64,000 bases of DNA from Sva-07 sp963728195 (GTDB lineage: Bacteria; Actinomycetota; Acidimicrobiia; Acidimicrobiales; Ilumatobacteraceae): NCBI GenBank assembly GCA_963728195.1, contig CAVSIX010000011.1, forward strand, positions 1 through 64,000. The letters run 5' to 3'. A program made the translations under genes and the position numbers. The notes under the pieces are model-generated. The model was not told the origin of the DNA, did not search any database, and worked only from the letters and a program-made list of their open reading frames with translations. Numbering within the stretch: the stretch's first letter is position 1; each line of letters starts with the position of its first letter. Positions 35,991 through 45,780 of this stretch are shown here, one piece after another.

Positions 35991-36368
35991 TCAATCGACC
36001 ACCGGGTGTGCGATCGTGGTCATCAACGCATTTTCAGCCTGTCGCGAGTCCAGACGACTGTGCTGGACGACCACCGGCACGTTGCTCTCGATCAGCGACG
36101 CGTAGGCCGTGCTCGTCGGTATCGGCTCCGGATCATCGAGATCGTTGAAGCGCTGGTGGAGCGTCCTGCGCGCCGGCACGCTCAGGTCGTAGGGCCCTGC
36201 TGGCTCCCGATCAGCGAAGAAAACAGTGAGCCGGACGTGGGCGTCCTCGTCGCCGGTGTTCAATATGCACGCCGTCTCATGGCTGCGCATCTCCGGGTCC
36301 GGTCCATTGCTCCATCCCGGGATCCAGCCCTCTGCGATCACCCAACGCCGATGTCCAATCGCTTCCAT
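35991..36368 (-). CDS. Sensory rhodopsin transducer (ASRT) family protein
   Basis: A 125-aa protein matching the Anabaena sensory rhodopsin transducer family: RRWVIAEGWIPGWS, SHETACILNTGDEDAHVRLT, FFADREPAGPYDLSVPARRT, RFNDLDDPEPIP, YASLIESNVPVVVQHSRLDS. In Anabaena the soluble tetramer couples to a rhodopsin; other members occur without one and may bind DNA or sugars. No rhodopsin gene is visible in this window. The ATG at 36368 fits the family N-terminus (MEAIG). It lies next to a GH13 fragment, which may suit a sugar-linked role. Confidence 0.88.
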   Translation of the reverse strand: MEAIGHRRWVIAEGWIPGWSNGPDPEMRSHETACILNTGDEDAHVRLTVFFADREPAGPYDLSVPARRTLHQRFNDLDDPEPIPTSTAYASLIESNVPVVVQHSRLDSRQAENALMTTIAHPVVD

Positions 36369-36633
36369 CGCTCCCGTCCTACCCCGACGGCGCAGCCGCC
36401 ATTCCGCAACGCACAGCCGTCGCCGTGAAGCACCTTGCGTTCAGCGTGGGGGCCCATCGTCGTTCGTGCAGTGACGACCGACGTCGTCCGACGTCATGGT
36501 GACGCACTGCCGCACCGCAGCGCGTGCGAATCGTTGGCGGCGCACCACCACTCGTCGTGGTGCACCAGCGCATCTCGTGAATTGCGGGCGTTGGCATCGG
36601 TCGAGCGGGCCTGGCGACGATCGAGGACGTGCA

Positions 36634-37005
36634 TCAACCTTTCACGTACGAGGCCTTCTCGGCGACCTTGCCGTCGCGGATGACGAAGAGATCGATGCCT
36701 CGGACGTGTCCTGCACCGTTGGCGCCCGTGTCCCACCGGTACGTCCAGCGGACGACGGCCCGATCCGCGATCGTGATGCTGTCTTCGGCGTCGAATCGGG
36801 CATCGGGTGACGAAGCGAAGAATCTGGCGAATGCCGCTCTGACTTCGTCGTGGCCCTCGTAGCGTCGACCGTCCGGTGGTGAGGTGTCCTCGAACACGCA
36901 GTCGGGGGTCATTGCGTCCATGACGGCGTCGATGTCGTGGCGACCGAAGGCGTCGTTGAACGCGTTGATCGCGGACGATGCGGACGTCGTGGTCGGTGCG
37001 CTCAC
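36634..37005 (-). CDS. SnoaL-like/NTF2-fold protein
   Basis: A 123-aa nuclear-transport-factor-2-fold protein of the SnoaL/ketosteroid-isomerase-like group (INAFNDAFGRHDIDAVMDAM, DCVFEDTSPPDG, YRWDTGANGAGHVRGIDLFV, DGKVAEKASYVKG). The GTG start overlaps the methyltransferase stop, so the two are co-expressed. The specific reaction, if any, is not evident. Confidence 0.85.
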   Translation of the reverse strand: MSAPTTTSASSAINAFNDAFGRHDIDAVMDAMTPDCVFEDTSPPDGRRYEGHDEVRAAFARFFASSPDARFDAEDSITIADRAVVRWTYRWDTGANGAGHVRGIDLFVIRDGKVAEKASYVKG

Positions 37006-38084
37006 GGCCGGGCCTCGAGCACGAGGTTGAACGGTGTTTCGGTCGCCCGGCGCACGGTGTCGAACCCGCCGTCGCGGATGACGGTGCGCAGCCGGGCTTC
37101 TCCGGCTTGGGCACCGAGCGCGGTGCCGGGTTGCTGCGATCGAGCGTTCGGGGTGCAGATCATGGTGGAGGCCGAGTAGAAGACGCGACCGACAGGTGTC
37201 AGGTTGCCCTCGAGGCGTTCTTCGGCGTAGGGCTCCACCACCATCCACGTACCGTTCGCACCGAGGGAGCGGTGTACGTGCTCGGCGGCACCGACGGGAT
37301 CGCCCATGTCATGGAGGCAGTCGAAGCACGCCACGAGGTCATAGTCCTCGCCGGGGTAGTCGGCGGCGGCGGCGACGCCGAACGAGCAGCGCTCTGCTAG
37401 GTCAGCTGCTTGTGCGGCGGTGCGTGCGGCACGGACCGACGGTTCGTGCGGGTCGAAGCCGACGAATGTCGAGTTCGGATAGGCCTGCGCCATGAGAATG
37501 GTCGATGCGCCGTGACCGCAGCCGACGTCTGCGACCCGTGCCCCGTCACGCAGCTTCTGCTCGACGCCGTCGAGTGCGGGGATCCATTCGTCGACCAAGT
37601 GGCCGACGTAGTTCGGCCGGAAGAATCGCTCGGTGCCGTGAAACAGGTCGTGGTGGTGTTCGCCCCAGCCGACGCCGTCACCGGACCGGAATGCCTCGAC
37701 GATCAGATCGACGTCCTTGATCGTCGAGGCGGCCACCTGCAGGCCTCCCGGGGCGAAGAACGGATTGCGTTCGTCGGAGAGTGCGAAGGCCTGCTCCGGT
37801 GGGAGCCGGAAGCACCCGGTCGAGGGCTCGTACTCGACGTAGCCGCTCGCTGCCTGGGCGGCGAGCCACTCGGCGGCGTACCGCTCGGGTACACCACTTC
37901 GATCAGCCAGCTCGACTGGCAGCAGCGGCTCGCTGTCAGCCATCGCGGCGTACAGGCCGAGCCGGTCGCCGACGAGAACCGTTGCGGCGTGCAGCACGGC
38001 GCCGAGGTCGCCGACGAACCGGCCGACGAATGCATCGAGCTTCGAAGGATCGACGCTCGGAACGGTGTTGGTGGTCGTGGTCAT
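37002..38084 (-). CDS. SAM-dependent methyltransferase
   Basis: A 360-aa class I methyltransferase. An N-terminal winged-helix-like region (LAATVLVGD..., ADRSGVPERYAAEWLAAQAA) resembles the dimerisation/substrate part of O-methyltransferases. The SAM site is VADVGCGHGASTILMA (about 185-200) with VGFDPHEPSV. YDLVACFDCLHDMGDP is the post-motif loop. The translationally coupled SnoaL-like gene follows. It is divergent from the SARP regulator, which may control it. The substrate is unknown. Confidence 0.88.
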   Translation of the reverse strand: MTTTTNTVPSVDPSKLDAFVGRFVGDLGAVLHAATVLVGDRLGLYAAMADSEPLLPVELADRSGVPERYAAEWLAAQAASGYVEYEPSTGCFRLPPEQAFALSDERNPFFAPGGLQVAASTIKDVDLIVEAFRSGDGVGWGEHHHDLFHGTERFFRPNYVGHLVDEWIPALDGVEQKLRDGARVADVGCGHGASTILMAQAYPNSTFVGFDPHEPSVRAARTAAQAADLAERCSFGVAAAADYPGEDYDLVACFDCLHDMGDPVGAAEHVHRSLGANGTWMVVEPYAEERLEGNLTPVGRVFYSASTMICTPNARSQQPGTALGAQAGEARLRTVIRDGGFDTVRRATETPFNLVLEARP

Positions 38085-38212
38085 GTGGATCTCCTCGTCA
38101 TCGTGGGCGGGTCACTGTCGAACGACCGTAGGGACCGCGCCTTGCAGTGAGATAGCGGTCCGGAAGCCGGCGGCGGGTGTCGCCGACGACGGAACGGCGC
38201 GATGATCGGTCT

Positions 38213-41200
38213 GTGGGCGATGTCGCCGTCTGGATTCGTGTGCTGGGACACTTCCGGGTCGATCGCGCCGACGAGGAGGTTGCACTCGAACGATTCGACG
38301 GTCGCCTGCCGCGACGACTGGTTCGGGTGCTTGCCAGTCGGCTGGACGACGTCGTCACCCGTGACGTGTTGATCGAGTCGCTGTGGCCGCGGCGGATGCC
38401 GGCTGATCCGGACGCCAACCTGAACGTGATCGTCAATCGTGCCCGTCGGGCGCTGGCCGTGCCGGGGACGGTCGAGACCACCGGGGGCGGGTACCGATTG
38501 TGTGCGGATCGATGCCGGGTCGACGCCGTCGAGTTCCGGAGATCGGTTGCGGCTGCGCAACGGGCGTGGGCCCGCGGCGACCATCCACTCGGGTTCCGAC
38601 ACGCTCTGGCTGCGCTCGAGCGGTGGGGGGAGCCATTCGCCGAGGACGCCTACGAGGAGTGGGCGCAACCGGTTCGTGACCAACTGTTCAGCGAACAGCT
38701 CACGACGTTGGAGCAAGCCTCGGAGTCAGCGTTGATCCTGGAACGCATCGGCGAAGCGACATCGCTCGCAGGACAGGCCGCCCGCCTGGCACCGTTGCGC
38801 GAGCGGGCGCATCTGCTGTTCGCACGAACGTTGTCGGCGTCGGGGGACGACGCTGGTGCATTGACGGTGTTGAGCGATCTGCGCCGGCGGCTCGCCGACG
38901 ACCTCGACGTCGAACCGGCGGACGAGTTCCACGAACTCGAACGCGAACTGCGCCGGAAACACCCATCGGCACGAGCGATCGGCGAAGCGCGACGAGCTCG
39001 ACCAACGGTTCGGCGCGACGTGTTCGTGGGCCGCAGCGACGAGTTGGCGCAACTCTCGAACGTGCAGCAGGACCCGGCACGGGTCGCGACGGTCGAAGGC
39101 CCTGCCGGGTCCGGTAAGTCCCGACTGGTCGAGGAATTCGCGCGACGCACGAGACTTCCTGTCCTTGCGGTCCGGGCCTTTCTTCCGGAACGCGACACTC
39201 CCTGGGCCCTCGTGCGTCGAATCGTGCAGGAGGCCGTCGATCTCGATGTCGACATCCTCGATCCGATGCCGGTGACGATCCGGGCTTCGCTGGCCGAGCT
39301 GATCCTGCCGGGCGTCGACCTCGATGCCCACGACATGACGATGCAGCTCGATCAGGAGACGACACGGGCCTTGGCGTTCGAGGGCGCTGTGCGGGTGATC
39401 TCTGCAGTAGCGACGGCCGGTGCGGTACTCGTCGTCGACGACGTCCAGTGGGCCGACGCCACCAGCCTCGACCTGTTGTCGCACGCGATCGCGCGTGTCG
39501 ATGGGCTCCGGCTGGTGTTGGCCCATCGACCGCTCGTTCGGCACCAGGTGGTGGATGACTGGCTACGAGCGATCGCGGAGATGACCGAGCCCATCTCGAT
39601 CCGGCTCGGTCGCCTCAGCCTCAGCGATGTGGTCGAGTTGGCAGGCAACGAGGACGTGGGCCGAATTCTCGCCGACATGACCGAGGGCACGCCGTTCGCC
39701 GTGCTCCAGGCACTCCAGCAAGTCGATCGCTGCGACGACGCCGACCGGCGTGATGCGGCTCGTGCCGCGGCACGAGACGGCCAACTGCGCGCAATTGCCG
39801 CCCGGTTCTCGCAACAACCAGCCGAAGCCCGCCAGCTTCTCTCGATCGTTGCACTGATCGGTCGGGAGGTCTCCACGCCCGTGCTGGCGCAGATCAGCGG
39901 GTCGTCGTTGCGAGCGGTCGTCGACGAACTCGACCGGCTCGCCCGGGCAGGGCTCGTACGCGTCGGCGATCGCGGCTGGGCGACAGCTCACGATCTGATC
40001 GCCGACGCCGTGCGGCACCGACTCGCCCCGTCGGAGCGGACACGCCTCCACGTGCTCATCGCCGAGGCGCTCGGCGATGACGGCGGCGCACCCGGCGAGC
40101 GCGCAACGCATCTCCGAGATGCGAGTGATGAGCGTGCGCCGGCGGCGTTCGCCCGGGCCGCTCGTGAGCAGCTGCTGCGCCACGCCCACACCGAGGCGCG
40201 ACAGATCGCCGAGGCCGGGCTCGCAATCGCCGATGAAGGACCGACGCGCGGTGAGCTCCTCGCGACCCGTGCCGACGCCCGGCTGTATCACGGCGAATTG
40301 CGCGAAGCGCGAGCCGACCTCCGTGAGGCGCTCACCCTCGCGCGAGACGGCGAGCATCGTGCCCGGCTCCTCACGACGACCGCTCGCCTCGCCATCTCCA
40401 CCGATGACCTGGAACAGGCCGAACGTCTCGTCGATCTGGCGCTGCTCGATGCCCCCGCTGCATCTGACGCGCGCGCCCAGGCGTTGGCGGTCGGGTCGAT
40501 CATCGACATGAATCGCAGCAACGGTGAACGCAGCGAACGGCGACGGGCCGAGGCGTTGCGCCTGTTCGAACGTCGCGCCGACAGCGCCGGCGTCGCCGAT
40601 GTCCTCGACGTCCGGGCGATGGCCACGTTCCTCGCTGGTGGTATCGCAGCCGGCGTCGACGAGTTCGACCGCGTCGCCCGGTTGTTCCGCGACAGCGGAA
40701 ATCTCGTGCGAGTCGTCACACCCAGGTCGACACGGGGGCACGCTCTCGTGTTCCTCGGCCGGCCCGCCGAAGGGCTCGACGACACCGACGAGGCGCTCGA
40801 ACTCGCCCGCACGCTCGGCCATCTCGACGGGCAGGCCTACTCGCTGTGGCACCGAAGCGAGGCCCTCAGCGCTCTCGGGCGGATCGGCGACGCTCTCGAA
40901 GCCGCCACCGAGTCGCTGTCCATCGCCGAACAACTCGGCCACCGTGGCTGGACTGCGACGGCGTGGCGGGCCATCGGGATCGCCCACGAGGCGGCGGGTG
41001 CCGACGACGAGGCGGCCGCCGCCTACCGCCGTTCCCTCGTCGCAGGACACGCCGTGCCACTGTTCGCCTGCTGGGCGCGGGCTCGGCTGGCGATCGTGAC
41101 CGCCCGCACCGGCGAGCTGGACGACGCGTTCGAACTCGCTCGTGTGGCGGTGGCTGAAGGGCCCGGACTCGGCCGGTATGAAGCTCGATACGCCGAGGCG

Positions 41201-41314
41201 GTCGTCGCCTTTCAGCGAGGCGACCCCGGTTCGGATCGACTTGCGTCCGCTGCTCGCCGACAGGCGCTTGCCGGCGGCCACGTCGTCATCGCCGGCGCAC
41301 TCATGGAGCTGTGA
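38213..41314 (+). CDS. SARP/BTAD transcriptional activator with AAA ATPase and TPR
   Basis: A 1033-aa AfsR/SARP-type regulator. The OmpR-like winged helix is at about 5-95 (WIRVLGHFRVD..., LIESLWPRRMPADPDANLNV, TTGGGYRL). The BTAD helical domain runs to about 245. The ATPase has Walker A EGPAGSGKSRLV (about 295) and Walker B VLVVDDVQWAD. A long C-terminal helical/TPR region follows. A GTG at 38177 is an earlier in-frame start; 38213 fits the DNA-binding domain better. It faces the methyltransferase pair, a likely target. Confidence 0.88.
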   Translation: MGDVAVWIRVLGHFRVDRADEEVALERFDGRLPRRLVRVLASRLDDVVTRDVLIESLWPRRMPADPDANLNVIVNRARRALAVPGTVETTGGGYRLCADRCRVDAVEFRRSVAAAQRAWARGDHPLGFRHALAALERWGEPFAEDAYEEWAQPVRDQLFSEQLTTLEQASESALILERIGEATSLAGQAARLAPLRERAHLLFARTLSASGDDAGALTVLSDLRRRLADDLDVEPADEFHELERELRRKHPSARAIGEARRARPTVRRDVFVGRSDELAQLSNVQQDPARVATVEGPAGSGKSRLVEEFARRTRLPVLAVRAFLPERDTPWALVRRIVQEAVDLDVDILDPMPVTIRASLAELILPGVDLDAHDMTMQLDQETTRALAFEGAVRVISAVATAGAVLVVDDVQWADATSLDLLSHAIARVDGLRLVLAHRPLVRHQVVDDWLRAIAEMTEPISIRLGRLSLSDVVELAGNEDVGRILADMTEGTPFAVLQALQQVDRCDDADRRDAARAAARDGQLRAIAARFSQQPAEARQLLSIVALIGREVSTPVLAQISGSSLRAVVDELDRLARAGLVRVGDRGWATAHDLIADAVRHRLAPSERTRLHVLIAEALGDDGGAPGERATHLRDASDERAPAAFARAAREQLLRHAHTEARQIAEAGLAIADEGPTRGELLATRADARLYHGELREARADLREALTLARDGEHRARLLTTTARLAISTDDLEQAERLVDLALLDAPAASDARAQALAVGSIIDMNRSNGERSERRRAEALRLFERRADSAGVADVLDVRAMATFLAGGIAAGVDEFDRVARLFRDSGNLVRVVTPRSTRGHALVFLGRPAEGLDDTDEALELARTLGHLDGQAYSLWHRSEALSALGRIGDALEAATESLSIAEQLGHRGWTATAWRAIGIAHEAAGADDEAAAAYRRSLVAGHAVPLFACWARARLAIVTARTGELDDAFELARVAVAEGPGLGRYEARYAEAVVAFQRGDPGSDRLASAARRQALAGGHVVIAGALMEL

Positions 41315-41476
41315 CTGCGAGCGGCTCGTGCGGTGCCGGACCCGACGTTCAGCAAGTCGGCCGGCGCAGCGCATATCGATCGCAGGCGCGAGATCGTTCC
41401 AGCGGTCCTCACGCACATCTGACCTGTCGATGTACGACCGGTCCGCCTTCTCGACCGGAAATCGAGGGGTGCGACG

Positions 41477-41680
41477 TCACCGGTTGCCGCGCTGCGCTCG
41501 ATCCAGCGCTTTGACGAGATCGTCCTTTCGCATCTTCGAGCGCCCTTTGATCCCCGCCTTCGCTGCACGATCCTGCAGCTCGGCCACCGTCAGCTCCGAT
41601 GTCTTGCCCAGCTGGTTGCGACGGTCCTCGAACCGGTCGTCGTGGTGTTCGACGCGAGCGTTCGTGCTGGTCCTTGCCAT
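41477..41680 (-). CDS. Small basic protein with Rho N-terminal/SAP-like helix motif
   Basis: A 67-aa, strongly charged protein. SELTVAELQDRAAKAGIKGR followed by KMRKDDLVKAL is the pattern of the Rho-N/SAP-like DNA- or RNA-binding motif. GGAGGTGAG lies before the ATG, which supports real translation. Similar short proteins are common in actinobacteria; the function is unknown. Confidence 0.75.
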   Translation of the reverse strand: MARTSTNARVEHHDDRFEDRRNQLGKTSELTVAELQDRAAKAGIKGRSKMRKDDLVKALDRAQRGNR

Positions 41681-41827
41681 GTCATCTCACCTCCGTTGTG
41701 TGGTGTCGTTGCGGCTCACCGTTCGTTGCGGCAATCTCGATTGCTTCGGTACTACCCACCGTCCGAAATTGCGATTCCGCGTCGGCGGCGGCTCGGCGGT
41801 TCTACGACAGCACTAGCGTCGGCAGCG

Positions 41828-43126
41828 TCAGGATGCGGGTGGTCGCAGCCGCTGAACGAGCAGTCTGGATCCGCGGTCGTAGGTCACGTAGTTCCAGGCC
41901 CAGTTCAGCAGCACGTTGGCGCGGTTGCGGAATCCCATCAGCTCGACGAGATGCAAACCGAGCCACATGAGCCAGCCCACGACGCCGTGAAAACGCCATC
42001 CATTCGGGAGTTCGGCGACGGCGCTGTTGCGCCCGATCGTGGCCATCGACCCCTTGTCTCGGTAGACGAACGGTTCGGTGCCGTGTCCGTCGAGGCGAGC
42101 TGCGATTTGGCGGGCTGCGTGCGCTCCGCCTTGGATTGCGGGCTGAGCCACCTGCGGTAATGGGTTGCCGGGCGGAAGTGCGATGTCGCCGACGGCAAAC
42201 ACGTTGGGATGGTCGCTGAGCGACAGGTCAGCCTCGACTGGTATCCGCCCTCCCCGGCCGAGGGGCAGGCGAAGCATCGTCGCAAGCGGGCTGGCCGTGA
42301 CCCCTGCAGCCCACACGATCGTGCCGGCTCGGATTCTTCGGCCGTCCGCCATCACGACGGCGTCCGGCTCCACCCGGGCGACCCCGCAGCCGAGTTCCAG
42401 ATCGACTCGGCGACGGCGTAGCGATCTGGCAGCCAATGACGACAGATGCGCATCGAACGGGCCGAGCACTCGGTCGCTGCCTTCGACCAACGTGATCCGG
42501 ACTCGGCGGAGATCGAGTTCCGGATAATCCTTGGTGAGCACCTTGTCGATGAGTTCGCGGACGCCGCCCGAGATCTCGACGCCGGTCGGGCCGCCGCCGA
42601 CGACGGCAATGGAAAGGTCGACATCGCCGGTTGCATCTGCCGCTGCATCCTCGAAGCGGGCGAGGAGATGGTGGCGCAGGTCCAGGGCATCAGTGAGGGT
42701 CTTGAGCGGTAGAGCACACTCCTCGACCCCTTCCACGCCGAAGGAGGTGCTGACCGAACCGGCAGCGATGACGAGGTAGTCGTACCGCTCCATGCGCTCA
42801 CCGTCGACGATCACCTGTTGGTGGTCGAGGTCGATGGCTGTGACCGAGCCCATGACGAAACGGGCGTTTGGTCTACGTCGCAACGTCGCCCGGATCGGGA
42901 AGCAGATCTCCTCAGCGTCGAGACCGGCGGTAGCGACCTGATACAGCAACGGCTGGAACGTGTGATAGTTGTTCGAATCGATCACGACGATCTCGATACC
43001 GCTCCGAGGGAGTGTCCGGATCGCACTCAATCCACCGAAACCGGCGCCGATGACCACAACCCGCGGAGTGGGTCCGGCCACGCCGTCACCTGCGGTTGTG
43101 GCCCCGGCGGATTTCGTCATCAGCAT
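41828..43126 (-). CDS. ndh: Type II NADH:quinone oxidoreductase (NDH-2)
   Basis: A 432-aa FAD enzyme of the respiratory chain that passes electrons from NADH to quinone without pumping protons. The FAD site is VVVIGAGFGGLSA (23-35). The NADH site is IAVVGGGPTGVEISG (about 175). VFAVGDIALPPG and QPAIQGGAHAA are typical NDH-2 motifs. A hydrophobic C-terminal stretch (GVVGWLMWLGLHLVELMGF) anchors it to the membrane. The first Met is preceded by several in-frame alternatives. Confidence 0.9.
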   Translation of the reverse strand: MLMTKSAGATTAGDGVAGPTPRVVVIGAGFGGLSAIRTLPRSGIEIVVIDSNNYHTFQPLLYQVATAGLDAEEICFPIRATLRRRPNARFVMGSVTAIDLDHQQVIVDGERMERYDYLVIAAGSVSTSFGVEGVEECALPLKTLTDALDLRHHLLARFEDAAADATGDVDLSIAVVGGGPTGVEISGGVRELIDKVLTKDYPELDLRRVRITLVEGSDRVLGPFDAHLSSLAARSLRRRRVDLELGCGVARVEPDAVVMADGRRIRAGTIVWAAGVTASPLATMLRLPLGRGGRIPVEADLSLSDHPNVFAVGDIALPPGNPLPQVAQPAIQGGAHAARQIAARLDGHGTEPFVYRDKGSMATIGRNSAVAELPNGWRFHGVVGWLMWLGLHLVELMGFRNRANVLLNWAWNYVTYDRGSRLLVQRLRPPAS

Positions 43127-43198
43127 CGATTCGTCCGCATCGATCGACCTTTCATCAGCGTCAAGAGATGGTGTAGGTACCCGCCGCCGTTGTACACA

Positions 43199-43564
43199 AT
43201 GCGACCCGCCGCCGTGTCGGCGATCGCATCACCACGTCGCCTGGTGTTCCACGGTGACGTCGCAGGCGTCGATGTCGGTTCGGATGCGGTGAAAGCGAAC
43301 CGGGTGGCGCCCGAAAACCTTCGGTTCTACGGACGCCGAGTAGCTGATCAGATCAGGTCTTTGGGCCCTGCAGCGTGGCCGAAGCGACGGAAGAACATCA
43401 CGTATGTGGTCGATGACCTGAGCGATGTCAACTTCCTCGAGCCCGGTTGTCCCGACCGGACTGCGGCCGACGACGCCTCGCTGGGCGTGGTGCTCATGGA
43501 GGTGGGCGACTCGGCAAGGAACCGACAGATGAGCAGATCGTTCGTCCGTCAACGCGGAGGATGA
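43199..43564 (+). CDS. Hypothetical small protein, uncertain
   Basis: A 121-aa open frame in the gap between the NADH dehydrogenase and the alpha/beta hydrolase gene. Its codons mostly end in G or C as in real genes here, and it ends 4 bp before the next ATG. Segments such as ENLRFYGRRVADQIRSLGP and ADDASLGVVLMEVGDS look protein-like, but I recognise no family. It could be non-coding. Confidence 0.35.
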   Translation: MRPAAVSAIASPRRLVFHGDVAGVDVGSDAVKANRVAPENLRFYGRRVADQIRSLGPAAWPKRRKNITYVVDDLSDVNFLEPGCPDRTAADDASLGVVLMEVGDSARNRQMSRSFVRQRGG

Positions 43565-43568
43565 CGAC

Positions 43569-45020
43569 ATGACCGGTCCGACTGTGGGCGAGTCAGTGCG
43601 CCGGCCATGGTTGGCCGGTTTCGCCGCGTTCAATGCGCTGGCGGCGTGGGGCGGTGCCGTCGGGCTGGTCACGGGTGGCATGGATTTCGGTGCGTCGATC
43701 AATGATCGTCTGCCGTTCGACAGCCCGGCCCTCGCAGGCTTGGCGCTCGCCACCATCGTGGGCGTCCCGCTCACTCTGCTTGCCTGGTCGGCCTGGACGG
43801 GCGGCCCGAGGACCGATGACTTGGCGCTCGTCGTCGGCGTGACGCTCATCGTGTGGATCGTGATCCAAGTCGCCGTGATACAGGCGTTCTCGTTGTTCCA
43901 GCCGGCGTACCTGGCCGTGGGCACCGCCTTCATCGCCGCCTCGCATCGCGTCACGTTGAGCTCTCATCGTCGCGGGGTCATCTTCGTCGTCGTCGGTTCG
44001 ATCCTCGTCGCTGTCGGTGTCGGTCTGTTGCCGCATCCGATCAAGAACGGCCTCACCGTCGTCTCGGTCCTGTCGATCGTCGTCCTGCTCTCAGGGATCG
44101 CCCTGGTGGTCGTCGGCGCGACCTCCGCATTGCGGGGTCGGCATCGGCTGGGCAAGGTGGTCGGAGGCGCATCGGTGCTGATCGGCGTCGCCGCGGCCGT
44201 CTGGATCGTCGCACCGGCGGTGGCGGCCACCACGGTGCCGTCCACCGAGCTCACGTCGACACCCGCGGCGTTGGGGTTGGAGTACGAGTCGGTCACGGTG
44301 ACGACGACCGACGGCGTGGAGTTGGCCGCTTGGTACGTGCCGGGCACCAACGGCGCCGGGGTCGTGGTGATGCATGGTGCCGGTTCGACCCGATCAGATG
44401 TGCTCGACCAGGCCGCAGTGCTCGCCGGCAGCGGGTACACGCTGGTGCTCATCGACGCCCGCGGCCATGGCGACAGCGACGGGGCCGCAATGGACTTCGG
44501 CTGGTACGGCGACCTGGACATCGCCGCCGGAACCGAGTACCTCGCATCGCGTGCCGAGGTCGACCCCGATCGAATCGGCGTCGTCGGGTTCTCGATGGGA
44601 GGCGAGGAGGCCATCGGCGCCGCCGCAGCGGATGCGCGGATCCGAGCCGTGGTAGCCGAAGGAGCGACGGCACGCCAAGCGGCGGACGAGGCCTGGCTCT
44701 CCGACGTGTACGGCTGGCGTGGCTGGTTGCAGGAGCAGGTCGAGAAGATCCAAGACGGCGTCACGGACTACCTCACCGAGGCGTCGCCGCCCATCGCCCT
44801 GCGATCGGCGGCGGTGAATGCGCGCGGCGCCAGCTTCCTGCTGATCACGGCCGGCAACGTCGACGACGAGGGCCACGCCGCTGCCTACATCCGAGCTGGG
44901 GCGAGCGAACGGGTGACGGTGTGGAACGTCGACGGAGCCGACCACACCGGCGGGTACGACACACAACCAGACGACTGGCAGCAGCGAGTCGTCGGGTTCC
45001 TCGACGAGACTCTGAGTTGA
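43569..45020 (+). CDS. Alpha/beta hydrolase with N-terminal membrane domain
   Basis: A 483-aa protein. The first 225 residues hold six or seven membrane helices. The C-terminal half is an alpha/beta-hydrolase with GVVVMHGAGSTRSD, the nucleophile elbow GFSMGG (Ser about 341), IDARGHGDSDG, and His in GADHTGG near the C-terminus. GGAGGATGACGAC precedes the ATG. The substrate is unknown. It is followed within 20 bp by a SRPBCC-family gene, so they are probably one operon. Confidence 0.85.
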   Translation: MTGPTVGESVRRPWLAGFAAFNALAAWGGAVGLVTGGMDFGASINDRLPFDSPALAGLALATIVGVPLTLLAWSAWTGGPRTDDLALVVGVTLIVWIVIQVAVIQAFSLFQPAYLAVGTAFIAASHRVTLSSHRRGVIFVVVGSILVAVGVGLLPHPIKNGLTVVSVLSIVVLLSGIALVVVGATSALRGRHRLGKVVGGASVLIGVAAAVWIVAPAVAATTVPSTELTSTPAALGLEYESVTVTTTDGVELAAWYVPGTNGAGVVVMHGAGSTRSDVLDQAAVLAGSGYTLVLIDARGHGDSDGAAMDFGWYGDLDIAAGTEYLASRAEVDPDRIGVVGFSMGGEEAIGAAAADARIRAVVAEGATARQAADEAWLSDVYGWRGWLQEQVEKIQDGVTDYLTEASPPIALRSAAVNARGASFLLITAGNVDDEGHAAAYIRAGASERVTVWNVDGADHTGGYDTQPDDWQQRVVGFLDETLS

Positions 45021-45037
45021 GAACCAGGGAGGTCGCC

Positions 45038-45712
45038 ATGTCCATGAGATCCCGTTGGGCGGTCGGCGCGCTGGGTGCCTTCACGCTCGGCGAAGCCGCG
45101 CTGATCCACCTCGGCAGGACCTATGGGTCCACCCCGGGCGAACGATCCGAGATGCTTCCCGGGGATCGCATCGTCGTCGATCCGAAGGTGGTGACCGATC
45201 ACGCGATCACGATCGATGCCCCGCCATCGGAGGTCTGGCCGTGGCTGGTGCAGATGGGCTGGGGGCGGGCAGGCTGGTACACGGCACGCTGGGTCGACCA
45301 GCTCTTGTTCCCGGCCAACGGACCGAGCGCCGACCGGATCATCCCAGAGCTCCAAGACATCGACATCGGCACGTTCATCCCCGACGGCGCACCACACACC
45401 GAGTGCGGCCTGATCGTCGAAGAGATCGAACCCGACCGAGCACTCGTCCTGCACTCGAACAGCCACCTGCCCATGAGCTGGCGACAGCACGCAACACTCG
45501 ACTGGTCGTGGGCCTTCGTGCTGACACCGATCGACGAAGGTCGTCGGACGCGCTTCCACTTCCGCTCGCGATGGACGACCAGTCCCTGGTGGCTGACCCT
45601 CGGCGGCTGGGTCGGGATCGTTCCCGCCGACTTCATCATGTCCAAAGACATGCTCCGAGGAGTCAAGCAGCGAGCCGAGCGTGGCCCGCTCTGGCCAGCG
45701 CACGTGGCTTGA
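45038..45712 (+). CDS. SRPBCC-family protein
   Basis: A 224-aa protein. A single N-terminal hydrophobic stretch is followed by a START/SRPBCC-like domain (ITIDAPPSEVWPWLVQMGWG, RAGWYTARWVDQLLFPANGP, LSRW-like RFHFRSRWTTSPWWL). The strong ribosome binding site AGGGAGG precedes the ATG. The family binds hydrophobic ligands; nothing here fixes the ligand. It shares an operon with the hydrolase upstream. Confidence 0.85.
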   Translation: MSMRSRWAVGALGAFTLGEAALIHLGRTYGSTPGERSEMLPGDRIVVDPKVVTDHAITIDAPPSEVWPWLVQMGWGRAGWYTARWVDQLLFPANGPSADRIIPELQDIDIGTFIPDGAPHTECGLIVEEIEPDRALVLHSNSHLPMSWRQHATLDWSWAFVLTPIDEGRRTRFHFRSRWTTSPWWLTLGGWVGIVPADFIMSKDMLRGVKQRAERGPLWPAHVA

Positions 45713-45780
45713 CCCGAAGCGGCCGTTGTTGCGCATCTGGCGATCAGTCCACCCCTCCGACCGAGTCGGCTGGCGACGAG

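Noticed and set aside
39563..41416. A 617-residue open frame on the minus strand
   Set aside because: It is antisense to the SARP-AAA-TPR gene, and no domain is recognisable.
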